Below are positions 1 to 5,689 of a stretch of DNA of 5,689 nucleotides, one piece after another. The notes under the pieces are model-generated. The model searched no databases, was not told where the DNA came from, and saw only the letters and a program-made list of their open reading frames with translations. Both the position numbers and the translations under genes were made by a program. Each line of letters begins with the position of its first letter. The stretch's first letter is position 1. The DNA is taken from positions 1-5,689 of the forward strand of contig JALRBF010000272.1 in assembly GCA_023262365.1 (NCBI GenBank). The letters run 5' to 3'. The stretch is from Burkholderiaceae bacterium (GTDB lineage Bacteria; Pseudomonadota; Gammaproteobacteria; Burkholderiales; Burkholderiaceae_C).

Positions 1-528
1 GCGTCGCACTGGGTACAAGACCAAGACCGCGGCTGCCTGTACCTGCGGCTGCGCGGTGCCGCCGCGGCGGTGCAGGCGGCCCAGCAGCGTTTGCTGCAAC
101 AGGCGCAGGCCCAAGGCCACGCCGCGCAGGTCTTAAGCGACAGCGCCGAGGCCGCAGACTGGGAGGCCGCGCGGCACCACACGTTGCCGTTTTTTGCGCA
201 GCCCCCCAGTGAGCAAGCCTGCTTGTGGCGCTTGAGTTTGCCGGCCAACACCCCGGCGCTTGCCGACTTGCCGCCGCAGTTGGTGGACTGGCACGGCACC
301 CAACGCTGGCTGTGGGCCAGTGCCGCGCACGCCGAGCCGCTGCGCCAGGCCGCGCGCGCTGTGGGCGGGCACGCTACCATGTTTTGCGCCAGCCGCGCCC
401 ACCCCGAGGCCGACAAGGCCCTGGGCGTTTTCGATACGCCCCAGCCCGCCGTGGCCCGCATTGGTGCGCGCTTGCGCCACGCGTTTGACCCGCAGGGCGT
501 GCTTAACACCCAGCGCCTGCCCAGCTAA
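1..528 (+). CDS. glcE: Glycolate oxidase FAD-binding subunit GlcE, 3' part (5' end outside window)
   Basis: The frame is open from base 1 to the TAA at 526-528 and gives the last 175 residues of the protein; the start and the N-terminal FAD-binding domain lie upstream of the window. Together with GlcD and GlcF, GlcE forms the glycolate oxidase that converts glycolate to glyoxylate and passes electrons to the membrane quinone pool. The visible part matches the C-terminal cap region of the family. It has a stretch reading YLRLRG early on, a WHGTQRWLW segment typical of GlcE, and the closing motif FDPQGVLNTQRLP, which corresponds to the FDPxGxxNxGR ending shared by FAD-linked oxidases of this type. 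The identification is strengthened by glcF starting 11 bases after the stop, the usual glcDEF order. The piece contains no internal stop or frameshift. Confidence 0.9.
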   Translation, partial: ASHWVQDQDRGCLYLRLRGAAAAVQAAQQRLLQQAQAQGHAAQVLSDSAEAADWEAARHHTLPFFAQPPSEQACLWRLSLPANTPALADLPPQLVDWHGTQRWLWASAAHAEPLRQAARAVGGHATMFCASRAHPEADKALGVFDTPQPAVARIGARLRHAFDPQGVLNTQRLPS

Positions 529-539
529 AGGTTTACACC

Positions 540-1787
540 ATGCAAACCCAGCTTGCCCCCGTCTTTGCCGCCACCGCCGATGGAACAGCCGCCGAGGCCA
601 TTTTGCGCAAGTGTGTGCACTGCGGGTTTTGCACCGCCACGTGCCCCACTTACCAGTTGTTGGGCGATGAGCTTGACGGCCCACGAGGCCGCATTTACTT
701 AATTAAGCAAGTGCTTGAGGGCAAGCCCGCCAGCACCGCTACCCAACAGCACTTAGACCGGTGCTTAACCTGCCGCAACTGCGAAACCACGTGCCCCAGC
801 GGCGTGCGCTACGGCGAGCTGGTGGACATTGGTCGCCGGGTGGTGGACGCGCAAGTGCCGCGCCCCGGCTGGCAGCGCGCGCTGCGTTGGGCGTTGGTGC
901 ATGGGCTAACCTCGGCGGCGTTTGCCCCGGCCATGCGGCTGGGCCAGCGGCTGCGGGCATGGTTGCCGCCCGCGCTGCAGGCCAAGGTGCCCGCAAGGCA
1001 AACCACCCGCGCGCTGCCCACGCGCAGCCATGCCCAAAAAATGCTGCTGCTTGCCGGCTGCGTGCAGCCGGCCATGCTGCCCAATGTGCAGGTGGCCACG
1101 GCCCGCGTGCTTGACGCCTTGGGCATAGAGGCGGTACTGGCCCCGCAGGCCGGCTGCTGTGGCGCCTTGGCCTACCACTTAAGCAACGAAGCCCGCGCCT
1201 TACAGCAAGCGCGCGCCAACATCGACGCGTGGTGGCCGCTGCTGCAGCAAGAGGGCATGCAAGGCTTGCTCATGAACGCTTCGGGCTGCGGGGTGATGGT
1301 CAAAGACTACGGCCATTTGCTGCGCGACGACCCGGCCTACGCCGAGCGCGCCGCGCGCATCAGCGCCCTTACGCGCGACGCCGCCGAGTATTTGCCGCAG
1401 TGGCTGCCCGCGCTGCAGCCGCTGCTGGCCCAAACCGCCGCGCAGCAACCGGCGCTGGTGGTGCACCCGCCGTGTACGCTGCAGCACGGCCAGCAGGTGG
1501 GCGACTTGCCCGCCCAGTTGGCCGCGCTGGGTTTTGCCGCGCGCGTGGCCAGCACCGAGTCGCATTTGTGTTGCGGCTCGGCGGGCACGTACTCGGTGCT
1601 GCAGCCCAAGCTAAGCCACCAGCTGCGCCAGCGTAAGCTGCAGGCCTTGGCGCCCAAGGCAACCGAGGTGGTGGTCTCGGCCAACGTGGGCTGCATTACC
1701 CACTTGCAAGCGGGGGCCAACGTACCCGTGCGGCATTGGTTGGAGGTACTTGACGACGCGCTAAGCGCCACGGCGCCCAGCGTTTAG
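540..1787 (+). CDS. glcF: Glycolate oxidase iron-sulfur subunit GlcF
   Basis: This complete 415-residue protein is close to the roughly 407 residues of E. coli GlcF. It is the electron-transfer subunit of glycolate oxidase and carries electrons from the GlcD/GlcE flavin subunits towards the quinone pool at the cytoplasmic membrane. Two 4Fe-4S ferredoxin motifs of the form CxxCxxCxxxCP are visible, with cysteines 25, 28, 31 and 35 and then 75, 78, 81 and 85. Two cysteine-rich CCG domains follow: Cys174 with CCG at 206-208 and Cys250, then Cys312 with CCG at 344-346 and Cys385. All expected ligand cysteines are present, so the protein looks functional. The ATG at 540 is preceded by TAAAGG at 526-531, which includes the glcE stop and gives a plausible ribosome binding site 8 bases away. 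Translation is therefore probably coupled to glcE. The stop codon overlaps the end of the convergent lplT gene. Confidence 0.95.
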   Translation: MQTQLAPVFAATADGTAAEAILRKCVHCGFCTATCPTYQLLGDELDGPRGRIYLIKQVLEGKPASTATQQHLDRCLTCRNCETTCPSGVRYGELVDIGRRVVDAQVPRPGWQRALRWALVHGLTSAAFAPAMRLGQRLRAWLPPALQAKVPARQTTRALPTRSHAQKMLLLAGCVQPAMLPNVQVATARVLDALGIEAVLAPQAGCCGALAYHLSNEARALQQARANIDAWWPLLQQEGMQGLLMNASGCGVMVKDYGHLLRDDPAYAERAARISALTRDAAEYLPQWLPALQPLLAQTAAQQPALVVHPPCTLQHGQQVGDLPAQLAALGFAARVASTESHLCCGSAGTYSVLQPKLSHQLRQRKLQALAPKATEVVVSANVGCITHLQAGANVPVRHWLEVLDDALSATAPSV

Positions 1788-3073
1788 GGGCGGTGGGTGT
1801 CGTCGCGGCGGGCGATTTCGAGCAGCCGCTCAAGCTCTTGCGGGTGGCGTTGCTGGTTGCGTCGGTGCCAGCCCTGAATCAACCACATCAGCCCGGCCAC
1901 CAGCAGGCCAAAGCCGGCAATGGCACCGTAGGCCGACAAGCCCACCCCGGTGCTGGCGGTGTAAATAAAGCCCAGCCCCAAAATGCAGGCTTGTTCGTTA
2001 AAGTTTTGCACGGCAATTGACCGGCCTGCCCCCATAAGGTTGTGCCCGCGGTGCTGCAGCAAGGCATTCATGGGCACCACCAAGTAGCCGCCCAGCGCGC
2101 CCATGGCCACCAAAAATGGCGCGGCCACCCACACGTTGTCTATCCACACCATCAAAATCACCAGCAACCCCATGGCCATGCCCATGGGCATCACGCGTGT
2201 GGCGCGGTCCAGCCGCATGTGCCAAGACGCGACCACCGCCCCAGCGGCTGTGCCAATGGCCACCACCCCCACCAGGCTTGAGGCTTGGGTGGTGTCGTAC
2301 TGCAGCGCCACCGCCGCCCAGGCCAGCACGATGTAGCGCAGGTTGCCGCTGACGCCCCAAAACAAGGTGGTGGTGGCCAGTGAAATTTGCCCCAGCTTGT
2401 CGCGCCACAGGCGGTTGTTGCATTGCACAAAGTCGGGCAGCAGCTCCAGCCAATTGCGCGGCATGGGCCGCGGGGTGGCCCCGGTGCGCGGAATGTAGGC
2501 GTTAATCCACGCCGCCAGTGCGTACACCAGCACCAAGCTGGCAATGGCCGCGTCCACCCGGGTGTGCACCCCCAACGCCGCGCCCCACGGCGCGCTCAGT
2601 GCCAGCAGCGCCTCGCCAATCACCGGCCCAACCAATTGGCCGCCCAGCAGCACGCCCAAAATAATCGAGGCAATCGTTAGCCCCTCAATCCAGCCATTGG
2701 CCTTAACCAATTGCGAGGGTGGCAACAGCTCGGTAAGAATGCCGTACTTGGCCGGCGAATACGCCGCCGCCCCCAAGCCCACCACCGCGTAGGCCAGCAG
2801 CGGGTGCGAGCCCAGCAGCATCAGCAAGCAGCCCACCACCTTAATGCAGTTGCTCACCAGCATCACCTGCCCTTTGGGGCGCGAGTCGGCAAACGCGCCC
2901 ACAAACGGCGCCAGCACCACATAAAACAAGGCAAACATGGGCACCAAAGCCGCTTGTTGCCACACCGGCAACTGCTGGGTACGCAGCAACTCCACCGCCA
3001 CCACAAAAAGTGCGTTGTCGGCCAGCGAGCTAAAAAACTGCGCCGACATGATGGTGTAAAAGCCCGCCTTCAT
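1784..3073 (-). CDS. lplT: Lysophospholipid transporter LplT (major facilitator superfamily)
   Basis: The product is a very hydrophobic protein of 429 residues from the ATG at 3073, with about 12 membrane segments. It matches my recollection of betaproteobacterial LplT, which is longer than the 397-residue E. coli protein. LplT is known to move lysophospholipids, mainly lysophosphatidylethanolamine, across the inner membrane for re-acylation by the acyltransferase Aas. The N-terminus (AQFFSSLADNALF) and the SPAKYGILTELLP segment near residues 106-118 are family hallmarks. GAFADSRPKG at about 59-68 is the loop 2-3 MFS motif. I chose the ATG at 3073 because homologues begin MKxGFYTIM. An in-frame TTG at 3082 would add three residues, and neither start has a clear Shine-Dalgarno sequence. 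No aas gene is in the window, so the usual partner is elsewhere or fused to another gene. The last 4 bases overlap glcF tail to tail. Confidence 0.93.
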   Translation of the reverse strand: MKAGFYTIMSAQFFSSLADNALFVVAVELLRTQQLPVWQQAALVPMFALFYVVLAPFVGAFADSRPKGQVMLVSNCIKVVGCLLMLLGSHPLLAYAVVGLGAAAYSPAKYGILTELLPPSQLVKANGWIEGLTIASIILGVLLGGQLVGPVIGEALLALSAPWGAALGVHTRVDAAIASLVLVYALAAWINAYIPRTGATPRPMPRNWLELLPDFVQCNNRLWRDKLGQISLATTTLFWGVSGNLRYIVLAWAAVALQYDTTQASSLVGVVAIGTAAGAVVASWHMRLDRATRVMPMGMAMGLLVILMVWIDNVWVAAPFLVAMGALGGYLVVPMNALLQHRGHNLMGAGRSIAVQNFNEQACILGLGFIYTASTGVGLSAYGAIAGFGLLVAGLMWLIQGWHRRNQQRHPQELERLLEIARRDDTHRP

Positions 3074-3181
3074 GCGGGACAATAAAAGTTCATGGAGTGC
3101 AATACTGCCGGTTAGTGCCTAAGCGCGAAAGAACGCGCGTTTATAGCACGTTGTGTCTGTCTGCCTCATAGAGTTTGCCCA
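3074..3181. promoter_or_regulatory. Divergent intergenic region between lplT and alr
   Basis: This stretch of about 108 bases is the only place where promoters for lplT (minus) and alr (plus) can lie. It is visibly more AT-rich than the flanking genes. It contains a perfect 10-base palindrome, AACGCGCGTT, at 3132-3141. Next to it is an AT-rich patch at 3140-3146 that reads TTTATAG on the plus strand and gives TATAAA on the minus strand, a possible -10 element for lplT; TATAGC at 3142-3147 is a weaker candidate for alr. I could not find a convincing -35 box at the right distance for either. AGAG at 3170-3173 is a weak ribosome binding site for alr, 8 bases before its ATG. The assignment as a regulatory region is inferred from gene orientation; individual elements are uncertain. 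Confidence 0.5.
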
Positions 3182-4297
3182 ATGCCCCGTCCGATTGTTG
3201 CCACCATTCACCTGCCCGCGCTGCAACACAACCTAGCGCAACTGCGCCAACGCGCCGGCACCGCGCGGGTGTGGGGCGTGGTTAAGGCCAACGCCTACGG
3301 CCACGGCATCACGCGGGTGTGGCCGGCCCTGCGCGCGGCCGATGGGCTGGCCTGCTTAGACTTGGACGAGGCCAAGTTGCTGCGCGAGCTGGGCTGGCGT
3401 GGGCCGCTGCTGCTGCTTGAGGGCACCTTTGAGCCACGCGACCTGGAGCTGTGCTCCACCCTGCAACTGTGGCACGTGGTGCACCACGCCGAGCAGCTTG
3501 ACTGGTTGGCCGCGCACAAAACCCAACAGCCGCACCACGTGTTTCTCAAGTTCAACTCGGGCATGAACCGCTTGGGCTTTGATGCCCCCGGCCTGCGCGC
3601 GGCCTGGGCGCGGCTGCACGCCATGCCGCAGGTGCAGGGCGTGACGCTGATGACGCACTTTGCCAACGCTGACCGCCCCGACGGCATCGAGGCCGCGCTG
3701 CGTGCCTGGCGCTTGGCTACCGAGGGCATGCAGGCCCCGCTGTGCTTGGCCAACAGCGCGGCCACGTTGGTCCACGCCGCAGCCACTGCCGCGGACTGGG
3801 TGCGCCCCGGCATTGCACTGTATGGCGCGGCCCCCGATGCGCCCACCCACCGCGCCGCCGACTGGGGCCTGCAGCCAGCCATGACCTTAGCCAGCCAGTT
3901 GATTGCCACGCAAACCCTGGCCACTGGCGCGCAGGTGGGCTACGGTGGCACCTACACCGCGCCCAAGCCCACCACCATGGGCGTGGTGGCGTGTGGCTAC
4001 GCCGATGGCTACCCGCGCCACGCCCCCAACGGCACCCCCGTGCTGGTGCAAGGCGTGCGCTGCCCGCTGATTGGGCGCGTCAGCATGGACATGTTGGCGG
4101 TGGACTTGGCCCCCGTGCTGGCGCAGGGCCAACCCGTGGGCGTGGGCAGCGAGGTGGTGCTGTGGGGCCGCAGCCGCAGCGGCGCCGAGCTGCCCATTGA
4201 CGAGGTGGCGCAGGCCGCGCAGACCATTGCCTACGAGCTGATGTGCGCGTTGGCCCCGCGCGTGCGCGTTATAGTTGAGCATCAGGAGAGCACATGA
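3182..4297 (+). CDS. alr: Alanine racemase (PLP-dependent)
   Basis: Alr interconverts L- and D-alanine in the cytoplasm and supplies D-alanine for peptidoglycan synthesis. The 371-residue protein has the usual length and both domains. The PLP lysine is Lys35 in VVKANAYGHG, with Tyr39 beside it. Lys123 in LKFNSGMNRLGF occupies the position of the lysine that is carbamylated in Geobacillus Alr, and Arg130 the arginine that contacts the second catalytic base. RPGIALYGAAP at 208-218 is the cofactor phosphate-side motif. The catalytic tyrosine is Tyr273 in CGYADGYPR, followed by GRVSMD at 298-303. All key residues are present, so the enzyme should be active. The start MPRPI fits betaproteobacterial homologues. 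It is divergent from lplT, an arrangement I recall from Burkholderiales, and overlaps the next gene by ATGA, so the two are probably one operon. I cannot tell a biosynthetic alr from a catabolic dadX by sequence alone; no dadA is visible nearby. Confidence 0.95.
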   Translation: MPRPIVATIHLPALQHNLAQLRQRAGTARVWGVVKANAYGHGITRVWPALRAADGLACLDLDEAKLLRELGWRGPLLLLEGTFEPRDLELCSTLQLWHVVHHAEQLDWLAAHKTQQPHHVFLKFNSGMNRLGFDAPGLRAAWARLHAMPQVQGVTLMTHFANADRPDGIEAALRAWRLATEGMQAPLCLANSAATLVHAAATAADWVRPGIALYGAAPDAPTHRAADWGLQPAMTLASQLIATQTLATGAQVGYGGTYTAPKPTTMGVVACGYADGYPRHAPNGTPVLVQGVRCPLIGRVSMDMLAVDLAPVLAQGQPVGVGSEVVLWGRSRSGAELPIDEVAQAAQTIAYELMCALAPRVRVIVEHQEST

Positions 4298-5040
4298 GCC
4301 AAACCGTCCTCATTACCGGCGCCAGCCGCGGCATTGGCGCAGCCTGCGCCGAATTGGCCGCGCGCCAGGGCTGGGACGTGGTGGTCAACTACCAGCACAA
4401 CGCCCAAGCCGCCCAGCACGTGGTGCAGGCGGTGCAAGCCCACGGGCGCCAGGCCTGGGCCATGCAAGCCGATGTGGCCAGTGAGCCCGACTTGCTGCGC
4501 TTGTTTGCCAACATCGACCAGCAGTGCACGCCGCTGCGTGGGCTAATTAACAACGCCGGGGTGGTGGATGTGCCCTGCCGGGTGGACGAGATGAGCTGGC
4601 CGCGCCTGGAGCGCATGATGCGCATCAACGTGTTGGGTACGATGGCGTGCGCGCGCGAGGCGCTGCGCCGCATGAGCACGCGCCACGGCGGCCAAGGCGG
4701 CAGCATTGTTAACCTCAGCAGCGCCGCTGCGCGCTTGGGCGGCGGCGGCCAGTACGTGGACTACGCCGCCAGCAAAGGCGCCATTGACACCTTTACCCTA
4801 GGCTTGGCGCGCGAGGTGGCAGCCGAGGGCGTGCGCGTCAACGCTGTGCGCCCGGGCCTCATCGACACCGACATCCACGCCAGCGGCGGCTTGCCCAACC
4901 GTGTGCGCGACCTGGCACCCACGGTGCCCATGGGGCGCGCCGGTACCGCCCACGAAGTGGCCCAGGCCGTGGTGTGGTTGCTGGGCAACGATTCACCCTA
5001 CACCACGGCCAGTTTGCTCGACATCGGCGGTGGCCGCTAG
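4294..5040 (+). CDS. Short-chain dehydrogenase/reductase (SDR), classical FabG-like, substrate unknown
   Basis: This is a complete 248-residue classical SDR with a Rossmann fold over its whole length. The nucleotide-binding motif TGASRGIG is at 8-15, and Arg12 in it is common in NADP(H)-using members. NNAG is at 86-89, the structural Asn is Asn112, the catalytic Ser is probably Ser143 in NLSSAA, and the catalytic pair is Tyr157 and Lys161 in YAASK. The C-terminal part (RVNAVRPGLIDTDIH) and the ending LLDIGGGR are typical of FabG-like oxidoreductases. The full tetrad is present, so it should be an active NAD(P)-dependent oxidoreductase. The start is well supported: AGGAG at 4284-4288 lies 5 bases before the ATG, and the ATGA overlap with the alr stop implies translational coupling. 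The substrate cannot be inferred. Annotation as a true fatty-acid FabG is unlikely because no fatty-acid synthesis genes are near. Confidence 0.9.
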   Translation: MSQTVLITGASRGIGAACAELAARQGWDVVVNYQHNAQAAQHVVQAVQAHGRQAWAMQADVASEPDLLRLFANIDQQCTPLRGLINNAGVVDVPCRVDEMSWPRLERMMRINVLGTMACAREALRRMSTRHGGQGGSIVNLSSAAARLGGGGQYVDYAASKGAIDTFTLGLAREVAAEGVRVNAVRPGLIDTDIHASGGLPNRVRDLAPTVPMGRAGTAHEVAQAVVWLLGNDSPYTTASLLDIGGGR

Positions 5041-5106
5041 CCAGCGGCGACATACGCCACGCCTGCCCCATTCAACCCTTTTAAAAAAACCAGGACACCA
5101 CACCCC
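5041..5106. other. Short intergenic gap between the SDR gene and mmsA
   Basis: The gap is 66 bases. A small inverted repeat, GCCGCT/AGCGGC with a 4-base loop, spans 5033-5048 and includes part of the SDR stop codon. No T-run follows it directly, so it is at best a weak hairpin and not a convincing intrinsic terminator. Further on, CCTTTTAAAAAAACC at about 5078-5092 is AT-rich and could be part of a promoter or an unstructured leader. AGGA at 5092-5095 lies 11 bases before the mmsA ATG and is a plausible, rather distant, ribosome binding site. It is unclear whether mmsA is read from the alr-SDR transcript or from its own promoter here. Confidence 0.35.
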
Positions 5107-5689
5107 ATGAACGCATCCACCCCGCCCCTTATTGGCCACTACATCAGCGGTGCGGTGTTGGCCGACAACCAGCGTCGCCAGCCCGTCACCAACCCCGCCA
5201 CCGGCGCCATGAGTGCCGAGGTAGCCTTGGCCAGCGCGCAGCAAGTGGGCGCGGCGGTGGCCGCGGCGCAAGCCGCGTTTGCCGGCTGGTCGGAAACCCC
5301 ACCCATTCGCCGCGCGCGGGTGATGTTTAAGTTTTTGGAGCTGCTCAACCAACACCGAGACGACTTGGCCCGTGCCATCACCGCCGAACACGGCAAGGTG
5401 TTCACCGATGCCCAAGGCGAGGTAACCCGTGGCATTGAGGTGGTGGAGTTTGCCTGCGGCGTGCCGCAACTGCTCAAGGGCGACTACACCGACCAAGTCT
5501 CTACCGGCATCGACAACTGGACCATGCGCCAGCCCTTGGGCGTGGTCGCGGGCAAGTGGATGAGCGCCGACGTCATCAACGTCAGCGCGTCGGGATCGTC
5601 GGTGGCCAAGGGGGAGTCGCTGCGGGACACCGCGCTGACCCTGCGCGCCGCCGGTGCCGACGCGCTCGTCATCCGCCACCCGGCTTCCG
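5107..5689 (+). CDS. mmsA: Chimeric open frame: N-terminal part of CoA-acylating methylmalonate-semialdehyde dehydrogenase (MmsA) joined in frame to an internal PyrB fragment; open at window end
   Basis: The frame opens at the ATG at 5107 and has no stop to the window end (194 codons). Residues 1-149 are MmsA-like: [13 protein letters not shown] at 27-39, [15 protein letters not shown] at 91-105, and [16 protein letters not shown] at 134-149. MmsA belongs to the aldehyde dehydrogenase superfamily and converts methylmalonate semialdehyde to propionyl-CoA in valine and inositol catabolism. A normal MmsA continues after VVAG with a segment like ITPFNFPxMVP and has about 500 residues with a catalytic cysteine near the middle. 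Here the sequence from Lys150 on is not MmsA but resembles aspartate carbamoyltransferase. The MmsA piece lacks the glycine-rich NAD site and the catalytic cysteine, so this frame as given cannot encode a working dehydrogenase. The start is supported by AGGA at 5092-5095 and by agreement with the usual N-terminus of the family. Confidence 0.85.
   Translation, partial: MNASTPPLIGHYISGAVLADNQRRQPVTNPATGAMSAEVALASAQQVGAAVAAAQAAFAGWSETPPIRRARVMFKFLELLNQHRDDLARAITAEHGKVFTDAQGEVTRGIEVVEFACGVPQLLKGDYTDQVSTGIDNWTMRQPLGVVAGKWMSADVINVSASGSSVAKGESLRDTALTLRAAGADALVIRHPAS
5545..5689 (+). pseudogene. pyrB: Internal fragment of aspartate carbamoyltransferase (PyrB), actinobacterial type, fused to mmsA
   Basis: From about codon 147 (VAG at 5545-5553) the translation reads [17 protein letters not shown], then [17 protein letters not shown], then [15 protein letters not shown] recognise this as the segment of PyrB that follows the carbamoyl-phosphate motif STRTR. 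It includes the 80s loop with the active-site Ser and Lys (Lys168 of the open frame, in VAKGES), and HPAS, which lies in the carbamoyl-phosphate domain. The wording is closest to what I remember of mycobacterial and other actinobacterial PyrB, not betaproteobacterial PyrB. The STRTR motif itself, which should lie about 10 residues before KWMS, is absent, because MmsA sequence is there instead. Codons change at the join: valine becomes mostly GTC, serine TCG is frequent, and the TTG, CAA and ATT codons common in the preceding genes disappear. The fragment has no start of its own and runs off the window. A chimeric join is the likeliest origin. Confidence 0.85.

Noticed and set aside
133..684. 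A 183-codon minus-strand open frame across glcE and the start of glcF
   Set aside because: It is antisense to two confidently identified genes, its translation is rich in Arg, Gly, Ala and Gln with no recognisable motif, and long shadow frames are common in GC-rich coding DNA.
699..706. TTAATTAA, an AT-only 8-base palindrome inside glcF
   Set aside because: It falls within codons for a normal family segment (IYLIKQ) and needs no explanation beyond codon choice.
5033..5048. Inverted repeat GCCGCT/AGCGGC at the end of the SDR gene as an intrinsic terminator
   Set aside because: The stem is only 6 base pairs, it overlaps the stop codon, and no run of T follows it.
4993..5679. A 228-codon minus-strand open frame antisense to mmsA and the PyrB fragment
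   Set aside because: It runs through the chimeric join without change, which a real gene would not be expected to do, and its composition is that of a shadow frame. The sense frame has clear family resemblance.
5107..5689. A genuine bifunctional MmsA-PyrB enzyme or a new fused metabolic system
   Set aside because: Each half lacks essential catalytic parts of its family at the junction, the pathways are unrelated, and the codon usage differs on the two sides. An artefact or inactivating recombination explains it better.
1..5689. CRISPR array, tRNA or rRNA gene, insertion sequence, toxin-antitoxin pair or phage module
   Set aside because: I looked for repeated spacers, terminal inverted repeats, transposase-like frames and small paired genes and found none. 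Nearly the whole window is accounted for by six known-family genes.

Overview
The window is GC-rich DNA from a betaproteobacterium, most likely order Burkholderiales and probably Comamonadaceae-like. I base this on remembered resemblance of the encoded proteins (GlcE/GlcF, a long LplT starting MKAGFYTIM, Alr starting MPRPI, and a CoA-acylating MmsA); no database search was possible. Coding density is very high. Both ends cut through genes, so this looks like a short contig or an arbitrary slice.

Layout: positions 1-528 hold the 3' part of glcE, followed after 11 bases by complete glcF (540-1787). These are two of the three subunits of the membrane-associated glycolate oxidase; glcD would be expected upstream, outside the window. 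The convergent gene lplT (minus strand, 1784-3073), a lysophospholipid transporter, overlaps the end of glcF by 4 bases. A divergent intergenic region of about 108 bases (3074-3181) separates lplT from alr (alanine racemase, 3182-4297). Alr is joined by an ATGA start/stop overlap to a short-chain dehydrogenase/reductase of unknown substrate (4294-5040). After a 66-base gap comes the start of mmsA (5107 onward), a CoA-acylating methylmalonate-semialdehyde dehydrogenase.

The most striking observation is at the 3' end. The mmsA reading frame is normal through about residue 149 (base 5553). It then changes, in frame, into an internal piece of aspartate carbamoyltransferase (PyrB) of the actinobacterial type, which runs to the window end. 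Codon choice changes at the same place. Both protein pieces are cut inside their catalytic cores, and the junction lies in a short stretch plausible for both genes. The simplest reading is a chimeric join from library construction, amplification or assembly of mixed DNA, not a functional fusion. A real recombination event cannot be excluded from sequence alone.

The other genes are ordinary housekeeping or catabolic functions: glycolate oxidation to glyoxylate, phospholipid recycling, D-alanine supply for peptidoglycan, and valine/propionate-type or inositol catabolism. They form several small transcription units, not one pathway. I see no RNA gene, CRISPR array, insertion sequence, phage gene or defence system, and nothing I could defend as a new biological system.
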